Part shown: positions 47,910-57,480 of the stretch, piece by piece
Layout of the letters: each line of letters starts with the position of its first letter
Numbering within the stretch: position 1 is the first letter of the stretch
NCBI RefSeq assembly: GCF_041222825.1
Contig: NZ_CP139482.1
Location: forward strand, 2,511,001-2,575,000
Origin: Candidatus Thalassolituus haligoni
GTDB lineage: Bacteria; Pseudomonadota; Gammaproteobacteria; Pseudomonadales; Oceanobacteraceae
DNA length: 64,000 bases
Reading direction: 5' to 3'
Position numbers and translations under genes: made by a program
Notes under the pieces: model-generated
The model's database searches: none
Told to the model about the DNA's origin: nothing
The model's input: only the letters and a program-made list of their open reading frames with translations

Positions 47910-49610
47910 TTATTCACTGTCCTTGGCAAGCTCTTCCGCTCTCAGTTCGCGCCGGAGAATTTTGCCAACATTGGTTTTCGGTAACTCGGTGCGAAACTCG
48001 ACATGCTTCGGGACCTTGTAATTGGTCAGCCGCTCTTTGCACCAGTGTCGAATATCGGCATCCGTAAGCTCGGACTTCGCCACAATAAACACCTTCACTG
48101 CTTCAGAGCTTTTCAGATCGGGAATGCCAATGGCGGCGACTTCCATCACTTCAGGATGAGCCGCAATCACATCCTCAACCTCGTTTGGATAAACGTTAAA
48201 ACCGGAGACGATAATCATGTCTTTCTTGCGGTCGACGATACGCATGTAGCCATCGTCCTGAATAACTGCGATATCCCCGGTTCGCAGCCATTCACGAGCA
48301 GGCAAGCCATCCGCACCCGGCAGGAATGATTCATCGGTAGCTGCTTCACGCTTCCAGTAGCCTTTCATCACCTGCGGCCCCTTGACGCACAACTCCCCCG
48401 GTTCGCCCAACGGCAATTCGTTGCCCTCATCATCCACGGTAATACAGAGTGTGCTCGATACCGGCATACCAATACTGCCCAGCTGAATATGTCCGGGCGG
48501 ATTAAACGATACCACCGGAGAGGTCTCCGTCATGCCATACCCCTCTGCAATATCGCCACCCGTGACCTCTTTCCAGAGTTCAGCCGCCGCCGATGTCAAT
48601 GCCATACCACCGGAAATCGTCAATTTGAGACCGGAAAAATCCAGCGCCCGGAAACTGTCCTGGTGACACAGGGCAACAAACAAGGTATTCAGGCCAACAA
48701 ACGCCGAAAAAGGGTTTTGCTGCAAGGTTTTGATAAATCCGGGAATGTCCCTCGGATTGGGAATCAACAAGGAACAATTCCCGGTTTCCAGCAGCACCAT
48801 ACAATGCACTGTAAAGGCATAAATATGATACAGCGGCAAAGGTGCTACCACGGTTTCCACGCCTTCATCCAGCGCCATGACAAACAGGCCGTGACACTGC
48901 AACATATTGGCGATCAGATTACGGTGGGTCAGCATCGCTCCCTTGGCAATCCCGGTAGTGCCACCGGTGTACTGCAGTACGGCAACATCGTTACCAGAGG
49001 CAGGGCATGGCCGAAAGGGACGCCTGGAGCCCTTGGCCAACGCTTGTCGTAGCGATACCGCAGTGGGAATATGATAATCAGGTACCTGTTTTTTGACGTA
49101 TTTCACCACGCCGTTGATCAGCAACCGTTTCAGTCCCGGATGCAGATCTGCCACTTCCGTCACCACCACGTGCTTGATACCGGTACGGCCGAGCACTTTC
49201 TCCGCTTTTTCGGCCATATTGGCCAGCACCACCAGCGCTTTGGCACCCGAGTCATTAAACTGGTGTTCCATTTCCCGCTCGGTGTAGAGGGGATTGGTAT
49301 TAACCACGATCAGCCCGGCACGCATGGCTCCAAACACCACGATCGGATACTGCAAAATATTGGGTAACTGGATGGCAATCCGATCGCCAGGCTGCAAACC
49401 CAGATCATGTTGCAGATAGCTGGCAAATCGGGCACTCAGCACATCCAGATCGTTGTAGCTCAGCGTATGCCCAAGACAAACAAAGGCGGGACGCGTAGCA
49501 AATTTTTTCACAAAGCGATCGAATAGCTCGATGACTGAATGGTACTTGTCGGCATCAATAGTGCCTGGATAATTTTCCGGATAGCGTTCCTGGAAGAACT
49601 GCTCGTTCAT
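47910..49610 (-). CDS. fadD: Long-chain fatty acid-CoA ligase
   Basis: 566 residues from ATG at MNEQFFQERYPE, with AGGGGGCGGT upstream. Activates fatty acids to acyl-CoA for beta-oxidation. AMP-binding motif LQYTGGTTGIAKGAMLTHRN, then AEGYGMTETSPVVSFNPPG, LRTGDIAVIQDDGYMRIVDRKKDMI (hinge) and the C-terminal lysine region GKILRREL. FadD is preferred over other acyl-CoA ligases on length and N terminus. Confidence 0.94.
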   Translation of the reverse strand: MNEQFFQERYPENYPGTIDADKYHSVIELFDRFVKKFATRPAFVCLGHTLSYNDLDVLSARFASYLQHDLGLQPGDRIAIQLPNILQYPIVVFGAMRAGLIVVNTNPLYTEREMEHQFNDSGAKALVVLANMAEKAEKVLGRTGIKHVVVTEVADLHPGLKRLLINGVVKYVKKQVPDYHIPTAVSLRQALAKGSRRPFRPCPASGNDVAVLQYTGGTTGIAKGAMLTHRNLIANMLQCHGLFVMALDEGVETVVAPLPLYHIYAFTVHCMVLLETGNCSLLIPNPRDIPGFIKTLQQNPFSAFVGLNTLFVALCHQDSFRALDFSGLKLTISGGMALTSAAAELWKEVTGGDIAEGYGMTETSPVVSFNPPGHIQLGSIGMPVSSTLCITVDDEGNELPLGEPGELCVKGPQVMKGYWKREAATDESFLPGADGLPAREWLRTGDIAVIQDDGYMRIVDRKKDMIIVSGFNVYPNEVEDVIAAHPEVMEVAAIGIPDLKSSEAVKVFIVAKSELTDADIRHWCKERLTNYKVPKHVEFRTELPKTNVGKILRRELRAEELAKDSE

Positions 49611-49912
49611 ACCGCCCCCTTTACACCCCAACATTGGTTATTCTTATACGTCGCGTCTGCTCATACAGTCCGCTGCAGTGACCCCTTTTCCGTAGCGGGT
49701 CACGAGTGACTGTTGAGCCAGAGCCAGGAAGTGTAACCATCTTTTGAAATTCAGGCAAAAAACTGTTTCCTGAAACGCCATCACTCTGACAAATTTCATT
49801 ATTCAGCAGACAGCAAGATAGCGAAAAGCCAGCAAAAAACAGACACTCAGCACACCAACCTGTATTTCCTCTACACAGCCACTGCCCAATGCAGACAGAA
49901 AAGGAACGTCCC
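49611..49912. other. Divergent fadD/hydrolase intergenic region
   Basis: About 300 bp that must hold the promoters of both genes. I see no clear operator by eye. Confidence 0.4.
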
Positions 49913-50920
49913 ATGAATCATGCCAGTGGCCCATCCATCCACTCCCTGAGTATAGCCAGTGATGGTGGCCAGGTATTTAATGCTTCACTGTTTATGCCAA
50001 CTGCAGAACCTGTGGCACTGATTCAGATATACCACGGTATGGCTGAACACTGGCGCCGCTATCAGCCACTGATCGATAACTTATCAGCAGCTGGCTACGC
50101 CGTACTGGTACACAATCACCAAGGTCACGGGGAACGCCAGCCAATCGGCCATATTCCCTACCAAAGCACCCACCCAGAAAACGGCTGGCAGCAGCTGACA
50201 AATGACGCAAGAAGCGCTCGTCAAGCAGCCCAGCGGCATCTTGAAACCGGCATACCGATCATTGTACTCGGCCATTCAATGGGATCCTTTGTTGCCTTGA
50301 CCGAAATCATGCAACCCCCTGAGGAGTTGGCAGGTGTGATACTTTCCGGCAGCGGCTACCAACCACGCTGGTTATGCCAGTTAGGCCAACTCGTCGCCCG
50401 TATGGTGGCGCGCTGTGGAACGAGTCAAGCGCCCTCTGCCCTGCTCAGCAGGTTGGCATTTGCCGGGTACAACCAGCGTATCAAACAAGCCTCCGGTACC
50501 TGGGACTGGCTTACCCGTGATGCAACCATACGCCAGCAATACCGAGCAGACCCTCTGTGCGGATTTGATTGCAGCGCCGAATTCTGGCAGAACTTTTTTG
50601 CGGCCCTGGGAAACATCGCCAAAGAAGATGCCTTTACCACCATCTCCCACAACCTGCCCATTTTATTGTTATCCGGAGACCAGGATCCCGTCGGCCAATA
50701 CGGTCGCGGGGTGCGGGCGCTCGATAACGCCTTGCGCCGTACCGGTCACGACCAGGTCACAACGCTGCTGTACCCTGGCGGGCGTCATGAGATGTTTAAC
50801 GAAACCAATGCAGATCAAGTACGGTCTGACCTGCTGAAATGGTTAAACACAACGCTCACCCACGCCACAAGGACAAGATCTGCCTTGAAAGGTGATTCTG
50901 GTCAACAACGACACACATGA
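49913..50920 (+). CDS. Lysophospholipase/monoacylglycerol-lipase-like hydrolase
   Basis: 335 residues from ATG at MNHASGPSIHSL, with AAAGGAA upstream. Serine aminopeptidase S33/Hydrolase_4 fold: YHGMAEHWRRYQPLIDNLSAAGYAV, HNHQGHGER, nucleophile elbow VLGHSMGSFV, LLLSGDQDPVG with the acid, and YPGGRHEMFNE with the His. Divergent from fadD, suggesting that it feeds fatty acids from lipids into activation (inference). Confidence 0.88.
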   Translation: MNHASGPSIHSLSIASDGGQVFNASLFMPTAEPVALIQIYHGMAEHWRRYQPLIDNLSAAGYAVLVHNHQGHGERQPIGHIPYQSTHPENGWQQLTNDARSARQAAQRHLETGIPIIVLGHSMGSFVALTEIMQPPEELAGVILSGSGYQPRWLCQLGQLVARMVARCGTSQAPSALLSRLAFAGYNQRIKQASGTWDWLTRDATIRQQYRADPLCGFDCSAEFWQNFFAALGNIAKEDAFTTISHNLPILLLSGDQDPVGQYGRGVRALDNALRRTGHDQVTTLLYPGGRHEMFNETNADQVRSDLLKWLNTTLTHATRTRSALKGDSGQQRHT

Positions 50921-51020
50921 CTTATGAATGACACATGAACGGTTCAAATTCGCGCTACACTCGCGCCATCCCACGGCCAGCCTGGCTATATAATCCTCAC
51001 TCTGACATCGGATTGATTCT

Positions 51021-51494
51021 ATGGAAACCATTACCAATCGCACCTATGACGAACTGAATATCGGCGATAGCTGTCAACGCACACACACCATTAACGAACG
51101 CGACCTGAAGCTGTTTGCCATGGTATCCGGTGATCACAACCCTTTGCACCTTGACCCGGCTTACGCTGCCACCACCCAATTCAAGGGTCAGATTGCCCAT
51201 GGCATGTACTCTGGCGCATTGATTTCTGCAGCACTGGCGATGGAATTGCCTGGACCAGGCACAATTTATATGGGACAAAACGTCCAGTTCAAACGGCCGA
51301 TCATGATTGGTGACACCGTCACCGTTACCCTGACGGTCACAGAAAAGCGTGATCGCAAGCAGGAAGTGATTCTCGATACCACAATCACCAACCAGAATGG
51401 CAAAGCTGTCGTCACTGGTGAAGCCATCGTGATTGCTCCCGCTGAAAAACTGACCATAGACATGCCCGAGCTGACAGAAATCAGCCTGGGCTAA
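51021..51494 (+). CDS. MaoC-family (R)-enoyl-CoA hydratase
   Basis: 157 residues, hot-dog fold. Motif FAMVSGDHNPLHLDPAYAATTQFKGQIAHGMYSGALIS contains the catalytic Asp/His pair of R-hydratase 2 proteins (PhaJ-like). Likely interconverts enoyl- and 3-hydroxyacyl-CoA. It stands near fadD, and ends 4 bp into the convergent next gene. Confidence 0.9.
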   Translation: METITNRTYDELNIGDSCQRTHTINERDLKLFAMVSGDHNPLHLDPAYAATTQFKGQIAHGMYSGALISAALAMELPGPGTIYMGQNVQFKRPIMIGDTVTVTLTVTEKRDRKQEVILDTTITNQNGKAVVTGEAIVIAPAEKLTIDMPELTEISLG

Positions 51495-52912
51495 TCCAGC
51501 TCGACCAGCTGCTCGTGCACAATACTCAAGTAGCTGGTCAGCCGTTGACGCTCTTGCGCCAGATACACCAGCAAACTCAGGTATACATGGCGCTGCGCCA
51601 ACTGATAATAATAATTCGCCTGGGTATCATAAGCCGCCTGCCTGCCGCGCAGTAAATCTTCCGACGCTGGTGCTTCTGCTGACTCGGACACGTCCGCCGT
51701 TAACAAACGTGCATCGGGCATACTCGACTGCTCCAGCAGCAGCAAATCGGCCTGCAAGCTGTTGAGGCGCGCCAGTAACGCCAGTGATTCCTGACGGTCA
51801 ACCCAGGCAACACGTAACAAACGCGAGCGAATGGCCGGATGCAAATAACTGAGAGACAGCGGCTGGCAACGCGCTGCAACGTCCATGTCATCCGTCAACG
51901 CTCCAGCAAGAGGACACCCCACAAACGCCCTGAAGCGGTCATCCGGTTCTGCGGCATCGGGCATCATTACCGGCCTCAGCCAATGTGCCAACAGCTGATC
52001 CAATCGCTCGGGATGCTGCCACTGGCGTATTGCACCGATATGTTGTTGCAAACCCTGATACAGATTCTGTAAAAACAAGGATCGTATTGAGACTGCTCCC
52101 ATGGCATCCAGTACCTGCAATTGCAGCATCGCCTGCTCCAACCGGAACAGATCAAGCCTGCCGGGGTATACGGCTCCCCCGGCAGCTGCCACAGGCACCG
52201 AATGCAACCAGAGCGTCGGTCCGTTAGTGACGGGTAACAAGACCTTGACCCCTTGCAGCACCAGGGCGGTGGCATACCAGGGCGAATCCAGCGCTATCCA
52301 TCTCGACAGTTGTGGCATATCGACACCTGCGCCCGTCTGCCACTGTGTCATCCATACCATCAGTTGCACTGACGCCATCAGACGTGCCGACTCTGGATCC
52401 AGCAGCACTCTCGAATCAGCCACCTCCTGCTGTAGTGTTTGCAGTAAAAACACCAGCAATTCCGACTTTACCCCCAACCTTCTGGCCGCCAGAATAACCT
52501 CCAGTCGGGCCAGTAAACCGACCTCAGGCAGCGTGACACCCGCAGAGCGATCACTGCGCACGATATCGATCCGGGCCGACAAATCCATGGCTTCACTGAG
52601 ACTCTCAGGTTGTCCTTGCGCCAGCAAAAAACGGACTCGCGCGTATCGTGCCAAACGCTGTTGAGCAGGTGTTAGTCGTGGATCTTGCGCCAACAAACGG
52701 GCAGCCGGCTGCTCCAAAAGCCCGGTTTGCCTTTGATACAGCAACACCAGCAACTCATCCGTCAACACCCGCAATTGATCAGCACCCAGCGGTCTGACCG
52801 GCTCAGCCGCATAAGACGGCAATAAACAGAACGACAATAACAAGCCAACGAGAGCAGACCGTGCCTGGCAGTACCCTTTGGTTTCAACATCGCGGCAAAA
52901 AAGCATCCCCAT
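51491..52912 (-). CDS. Secreted protein of unknown function
   Basis: About 473 residues from MGMLFCRDVETKGYC. A signal peptide ends at SALVGLLLSFCLLPSYAAEP. The mature part is rich in Leu, Ala, Gln and Arg and predicted helical, with repeat-like LARLEVILAARRLG and QLLAHWLRPVMM segments. It ends in a stretch of helices with YYQLAQRHVYLSLLVYLAQE. No domain is recognised. It follows the TonB-C lipoprotein gene with a few bases overlapping at most, so they are probably co-transcribed. Confidence 0.7.
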   Translation of the reverse strand: MGMLFCRDVETKGYCQARSALVGLLLSFCLLPSYAAEPVRPLGADQLRVLTDELLVLLYQRQTGLLEQPAARLLAQDPRLTPAQQRLARYARVRFLLAQGQPESLSEAMDLSARIDIVRSDRSAGVTLPEVGLLARLEVILAARRLGVKSELLVFLLQTLQQEVADSRVLLDPESARLMASVQLMVWMTQWQTGAGVDMPQLSRWIALDSPWYATALVLQGVKVLLPVTNGPTLWLHSVPVAAAGGAVYPGRLDLFRLEQAMLQLQVLDAMGAVSIRSLFLQNLYQGLQQHIGAIRQWQHPERLDQLLAHWLRPVMMPDAAEPDDRFRAFVGCPLAGALTDDMDVAARCQPLSLSYLHPAIRSRLLRVAWVDRQESLALLARLNSLQADLLLLEQSSMPDARLLTADVSESAEAPASEDLLRGRQAAYDTQANYYYQLAQRHVYLSLLVYLAQERQRLTSYLSIVHEQLVELD

Positions 52913-52916
52913 AACG

Positions 52917-53360
52917 CTAGCCCGAAGCGCCAGCACGAAGGATCAGAAACTGGGCCTCGACCCTCAGCGTTTGACCAGCATATCCCGGCTGAAACAGCAC
53001 ACCACGCATGGCCATTCCCGCCGCTTGCGCAAAATCCTCGCCGCTGGACTCAATCAGTCGTAACTGGCCAATCTGTCCTGTCGCCAGAATCGTGAACTCA
53101 ATCACCACCGTTCCTTCCCGCTCCCGCTTGAACTCCTTGTCAGGATAATGAGGCGATATACGAACCACAGGCTGAATGTCACCCGCAAAGATCAGGCGGG
53201 TGACACCTCGTGTTTTCGGTGCCTCCGTCGGCACTTCAAACCCGGATCGGCTGGTGACCGTTGTTGTCATACAACCGGTCAAGGGCGCAATGCCTGCCAG
53301 TACGAAGATCAGAGCCAGAATCGATGCTATACGCTCTGAATAGTTAACCATCACCTGCAC
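52917..53360 (-). CDS. Lipoprotein with a TonB C-terminal-like domain
   Basis: 147 residues. Lipobox LTGC near residue 29 after a hydrophobic stretch (ILALIFVLAGIAP). The rest resembles the TonB C-terminal fold: ISPHYPDKEFKREREGTVVIEFTILATGQIGQLRLIESSGEDFAQAAGMAMRGVLFQPG. There is no Pro-rich spacer or N-terminal membrane anchor, so it is not an energy transducer; outer-membrane lipoproteins with this domain are of unknown role. Confidence 0.8.
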   Translation of the reverse strand: MQVMVNYSERIASILALIFVLAGIAPLTGCMTTTVTSRSGFEVPTEAPKTRGVTRLIFAGDIQPVVRISPHYPDKEFKREREGTVVIEFTILATGQIGQLRLIESSGEDFAQAAGMAMRGVLFQPGYAGQTLRVEAQFLILRAGASG

Positions 53361-53586
53361 TTGCTACTCCCGTTGAGCTGCGTCCAACCATCTGAACATT
53401 AACCCGATACCCTGCAGCGGATGCTAACAAATCCATCGCCTCCACCCTACCGGTATTGTCGGCAGCCGTTGTCAAAATAAGCATGGATGCAGGCACAGCC
53501 CACCAACTGCCACAACAGGCACTCAGTAAAACCAAATTTAACGGAGTAACAAGAGATACAACCAAAGGGAAGCGTCTGGCCACCAA
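53344..53586 (-). CDS. Doubtful small ORF
   Basis: 80 codons overlapping the lipoprotein start. It has a hydrophobic front with a lipobox-like LLSAC but no recognisable family. The gap 53361-53677 holds nothing else convincing. Confidence 0.25.
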   Translation of the reverse strand: MVARRFPLVVSLVTPLNLVLLSACCGSWWAVPASMLILTTAADNTGRVEAMDLLASAAGYRVNVQMVGRSSTGVASAGDG

Positions 53587-53677
53587 GGTGAACCAGACAG
53601 CCTGACGTTGAGAGAATTCCGAGCAGCAGCAAACGGGTTGAAGCCTGGTGATAGCACGTCAACCCTATAAACGTGGT

Positions 53678-54214
53678 TTATTCGAGTAAGCCTGCACACT
53701 CTGCCGTTGCAAAAAATCGTTCCGCCAATGCTTCAGGCGCGCCAGACAAGTCGGCCAGCTGCCGGGACGTCAGCGCCTGCCGATACAACAACTTCGCCAG
53801 TTGCTGTATCAACTCTCTTTCCGCAGTCAGCCCTTCGACCAGTAGATGTTCAGCTGGCAAAGCCCGCAAACGGCCACGACGATTAAAACTGCCGCCCGGA
53901 AGCACATCGCCATTCCAGGCTTGCCAGGCACAGCGCCAAAGTAACTCACTGACCGGTTGACCGGCCAGCGCACGCACCACCAATGGGTCATCGGCAGACA
54001 AACTGCAATGTCTGAAACTACTGGCCTGACGGTAATGGCGGGTAATACACTCGGGAATTTCACACTCAACAAACCGTCGGGCACCACCTGCGACGATGAT
54101 TTCGAGATAATGGGACGTTTGCAGTGAAGCATTGAGTTCATGTTGCAAGCAAAACTGAACCTGTTCCAGCAGCCAGAGCTCTGAGCCTGCCAGCTGAACG
54201 GCAATTTCGGACAT
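53678..54214 (-). CDS. Hypothetical protein
   Basis: About 178 residues from MSEIAVQLAGSELWLL. Cytoplasmic by appearance, Leu/Ala-rich, no signal peptide. Blocks such as EIPECITRHYRQASSFRHCSL and TAERELIQQLAKLLYRQALTSRQLADLSG are not diagnostic of a family I know. The end SGAPEALAERFFATAEC may be a winged-helix-like helix pair. Function not assigned. Confidence 0.6.
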   Translation of the reverse strand: MSEIAVQLAGSELWLLEQVQFCLQHELNASLQTSHYLEIIVAGGARRFVECEIPECITRHYRQASSFRHCSLSADDPLVVRALAGQPVSELLWRCAWQAWNGDVLPGGSFNRRGRLRALPAEHLLVEGLTAERELIQQLAKLLYRQALTSRQLADLSGAPEALAERFFATAECAGLLE

Positions 54215-54453
54215 GGTCACCCCCGTCTTGTTATTGTTTTATCCGGTTTTCGGGCGCCGCAAAGAATGCGTATAGGATCCAGCATGGTCAATGTTTTTAT
54301 CAACACTGGCTCACAATGCCCACTACCGAAGTAGCAGATGATAATCAGTACAACGGAAGTAAGAAACCGCTACCTGTCGGTCGGGCAGAAATAAAGGGAT
54401 TTCTGGATAAATTGGCAGCCAGGGGGCCTGACCACCAAAAAAACAGACAAGCA

Positions 54454-54474
54454 CCAGTGGTAAAAGACCACTGG
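54454..54474 (-). terminator. Rho-independent terminator of the OmpA-family gene
   Basis: An 8-bp perfect stem (CCAGTGGT / ACCACTGG) around a 5-base loop, followed on the minus strand by a short linker and seven T residues. It lies just after the porin gene stop. Confidence 0.75.
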
Positions 54475-54485
54475 CGCGGCAGGGC

Positions 54486-55583
54486 TTATTTGACGCTCAG
54501 CTCAACACGACGGTTTTCTGCGCGACCTGTAGCGGTTTCGTTCGATGCGACAGGGCTGGCTTCACCATAACCACGCGCAGTCAACTGACCTGCGGCCAAG
54601 CCTTTGCCAATCAGGTAATTACGTACAGAATCAGCACGCTGTTGGCTCAGACGCAGATTGAAAGCTTCTGCACCCTGGCTATCTGTGAAAGCGGCAATTT
54701 CGATCATTGCATCCGGGTACTTGCGTAATTCAGCTGCAGCATTATCCAGAATAGTACTGGCGTTAGCGGTCAGACGGGCGCTGCCGCTTTCAAAGTTAAC
54801 GCCACTCAGCTTGCCTTCAAACACAGCACAACCTTTCGCATTCACCTTGGCACCAGTAATCGTTGCCTGGCACTGATCTTTGACGTCTGGAACGCCATCG
54901 CCATCGCTGTCAGCAGGTTTCTGCACAACAACAGGGGCAATTACTGGCGCAACTTTTTCCTTAACCGGTGCCTTGACTTCAGCAACCTTCTGTTTAACCG
55001 GTTCGTAGGCTTCCTTGGTTGTTTCCTTGACACGAGTAACGGTAGTACCACTGTCATTGCCAAAGCGATAGCCAACTTCCAGCATAAACACACCGTGTTC
55101 GTTACTTTCGTCGCTCATTTCATCAACATGCAGTTCCGCGCGACCGAACAGATCTTCTCTCAAGTCGTACTGCAAGCCCGCACCCCAAGTCAAAACGTGC
55201 GTTTTTTCGTCAAAGGCAGAATCTTGAGGCACATCAAAGGTTTCGATACCGTAACCTGCCGTCAGGTAAGGCTTCAGAGCGCGCTCCCCAAAAAAGTACA
55301 AACCTTTCAGCTGGTACTGAGTCACTTCCGGCTTCATATCGCCCTGCAGGAAAGATGGTAAGGTAACAGACGCCTCGACTGCCAATGCAGGCAATACCAT
55401 ATAACCCAGTGACAATTCCATGGTCCAGGAATCGTTAATGGAGTCGCCGCTGGTGAGCTTGAAATCGTCATAAATCTCGTTTTCGACGAATCCGGTACCA
55501 GCGGTTACATACATATCCTTGTCGGCGTGTGCCATTGCTGCGGTCGCAACTGCCATGGCTACCAATAATGGTTTGGTCAACAT
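54486..55583 (-). CDS. OmpA-family outer-membrane porin (OprF-like)
   Basis: 365 residues from ATG at MLTKPLLVAMAV, with GGAG seven bases upstream. Signal peptide to AMAHA; N-terminal eight-strand barrel with GYMVLPALAVEASV and LTAGYGIETF; a Val/Lys/Pro linker (VKQKVAEVKAPVKEK); a thrombospondin-3-like calcium segment DSDGDGVPDVKDQC; and a C-terminal peptidoglycan-binding domain with IEIAAFTDSQGAEAFNLRLSQQRADSVRNYL. Anchors outer membrane to cell wall. Confidence 0.94.
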   Translation of the reverse strand: MLTKPLLVAMAVATAAMAHADKDMYVTAGTGFVENEIYDDFKLTSGDSINDSWTMELSLGYMVLPALAVEASVTLPSFLQGDMKPEVTQYQLKGLYFFGERALKPYLTAGYGIETFDVPQDSAFDEKTHVLTWGAGLQYDLREDLFGRAELHVDEMSDESNEHGVFMLEVGYRFGNDSGTTVTRVKETTKEAYEPVKQKVAEVKAPVKEKVAPVIAPVVVQKPADSDGDGVPDVKDQCQATITGAKVNAKGCAVFEGKLSGVNFESGSARLTANASTILDNAAAELRKYPDAMIEIAAFTDSQGAEAFNLRLSQQRADSVRNYLIGKGLAAGQLTARGYGEASPVASNETATGRAENRRVELSVK

Positions 55584-55895
55584 AGTTTTCTCCAAGTGAA
55601 CAATGTGTACTCTTTTCTATCTGCTGCGCATATTAGTAAGCCTGAGTGACAGTTCAAGCAGAATCGATAATAAACCCTGCAAAATGTGTATTTGTCGTGG
55701 TCACCCAAACCATTTGCACAATATACATCCAGCAGCAGCGTATAAAAATCCGCCTACCACTCAAAAAGTCGCCTATACCCACCTGACTCAACGTAATAAG
55801 ATGCAAAAGCGTGATCCCATAGGATCAGACAAAAACGGGCACACTAAAATAATCACCCGGTCGATGGATTCTGCATACGAAGAGAGAGAATAGCC
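55584..55895. other. Divergent region between the porin and PEBP-family genes
   Basis: About 312 bp with AT-rich patches. It must carry both promoters. A 96-codon frame on plus (55603-55893) lacks recognisable content and is not called. Confidence 0.4.
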
Positions 55896-56483
55896 ATGTC
55901 GATTTGCGCCAGCAGCTACAAGAAAATGGCACTGGTCACGATCAGTGTTCTGGGTATCGCGACAGCCGCGCTCTCAGCTCATGCCGATGGCAGCAGTTTT
56001 GGTTTTCGCAGCCCGACGATCGAGCCAGAATCACGCCTCAGCACCCGCAACCTGTATTCAGGTTTCGGTTGCACCGGAGACAACGTGTCGCCAGCACTGG
56101 AATGGTTTAACCCGCCAGAAGCGACACAAAGCTTTGCGATCACCGTCTATGACCCGGATGCCCCGACCGGCTCGGGATGGTGGCACTGGCAGGTGTTTAA
56201 TCTGCCCGCTGACAGCCATGCTCTGGCAGAAGATGCTGGTGCTGAACATTCAATCCTGCTGCCAGCCTCTGCCCAGCAAGGGCGGAATGATTACGGCAGC
56301 CATGCCTTTGGTGGTGCCTGCCCTCCGGCCGGAGATCAGCCGCACCGCTACCAATTCACGCTGTTTGCTCTCGACCAGCCCAGCCTTGATATCCCGGAAG
56401 ATGCCAGCGCTGCCCTGGTCGGATTCATGCTGAATGCCCACGCCATAGACAAAGCAGCATTTACGCTTTATTACAGCCGTTAG
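55896..56483 (+). CDS. YbhB/YbcL-type PEBP protein, exported
   Basis: 195 residues. Signal peptide to LSAHA; then the phosphatidylethanolamine-binding-protein core: GFGCTGDNVSPALEWFNPP, FAITVYDPDAPTGSGWWHWQVFNLP (anion-binding DPDAP and HW), YGSHAFGGACPPAGDQPHRYQFTLFAL. The binding partner of such bacterial periplasmic proteins is not established. Confidence 0.9.
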   Translation: MSICASSYKKMALVTISVLGIATAALSAHADGSSFGFRSPTIEPESRLSTRNLYSGFGCTGDNVSPALEWFNPPEATQSFAITVYDPDAPTGSGWWHWQVFNLPADSHALAEDAGAEHSILLPASAQQGRNDYGSHAFGGACPPAGDQPHRYQFTLFALDQPSLDIPEDASAALVGFMLNAHAIDKAAFTLYYSR

Positions 56484-56501
56484 CCGATGAATCTGGCCTG
56501 A

Positions 56502-57338
56502 CTACGGCGCGTCAATGGCTTTCTGGTCAATGGTTTCCTGGTCGGCGCGTTTATCGAGCTTGTGCTCATCTTCGCTACGACCCAGTTTCCAATAACTGCT
56601 GATGTAGGTTTCCTTGCGGCCGGTGTTTTGCTCCTGACGGAAATACTGCCGTAACGCACGCATCTTGTGAAATTCGCAGGCAGCCCACACCGCCACATCA
56701 CCATGCAGCCACTCGGACGCTCGTACCTGTTGCAGTAAAGCACTGGTTTCTGCGGTTGCAGCCGCCTGTTCCAGAGATGGCACAGGGCTGGCATCCACCA
56801 CCCAGATCACTTCGATCCCTGGCGGACATACCAGAGCCTGGCGATCATCTTCCCCGGCAATTTCAATCACTGCATAACCACGAGCAGCGGCAGGCATTTG
56901 CTCCAGATTACAACTGATCGCAGGTAATGCCGTCATATCACCGACCAGAAAGTACCAGTCGGCATCCGCATAAATAAATTTGGTTGGCCCCGGCCCACCA
57001 ACCAGAATACGGTCACCGGGTTGAGCTCTCTCTGCCCAGCTGGCGGCGGGTCCAGCTGGCTGTGGGCCATGGTTATGCAGCATAAAATCAACGCTTAACC
57101 AGCGTTTTTCCGGATCAAATGCCCGGACAGTATAGGTTCGCATCAGCGGACGTTGCCCTCCCGCAGTCGCTTGGGTGAGCGGTTCACCATCGGTAGCAAA
57201 CATCAGTTTGATGTACCCGCTCGCACTGTCAACGGGGAAGTCGGCCAGTGCCTCCCCGGTCAAGATCAGCCGCTGCATATTGGCCGTCAGGCGCGATGTA
57301 GAATGAACCACCAGTTCACGAGGAGAAGGACGAGACAT
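56502..57338 (-). CDS. Siderophore-interacting FAD-binding protein
   Basis: 278 residues from ATG at MSRPSPRELVV with GGAGC upstream. Flavin reductase that uses NAD(P)H to reduce ferric siderophore. RTYTVRAFDPEKRWLSVDFMLHNHGPQPAGPAASWAERAQPGD is the FAD region; FLVGDMTALPAI and the C-terminal YISSYWKLGRSEDEH are diagnostic. A Fur-like site lies upstream. Confidence 0.93.
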   Translation of the reverse strand: MSRPSPRELVVHSTSRLTANMQRLILTGEALADFPVDSASGYIKLMFATDGEPLTQATAGGQRPLMRTYTVRAFDPEKRWLSVDFMLHNHGPQPAGPAASWAERAQPGDRILVGGPGPTKFIYADADWYFLVGDMTALPAISCNLEQMPAAARGYAVIEIAGEDDRQALVCPPGIEVIWVVDASPVPSLEQAAATAETSALLQQVRASEWLHGDVAVWAACEFHKMRALRQYFRQEQNTGRKETYISSYWKLGRSEDEHKLDKRADQETIDQKAIDAP

Positions 57339-57417
57339 AACAGCTCCAGATAAAAAAACAGACAGGTTGAATACACCTGATAACAGATGCCAGTGTAACG
57401 CCTTGGACATATAAGAC

Positions 57418-57436
57418 GAGAATGATTCTCAAAATT
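57418..57436. promoter_or_regulatory. Fur-box-like site
   Basis: GAGAATGATTCTCAAAATT matches the Fur 19-mer at about 12 positions, with GAGAATGATTCTC itself palindromic. It lies about 80 bp before the siderophore-interacting protein gene. Confidence 0.65.
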
Positions 57437-57480
57437 TATATCACACAGTCATAGGCGCAGCGCTGATTACCAGTTGTGAC

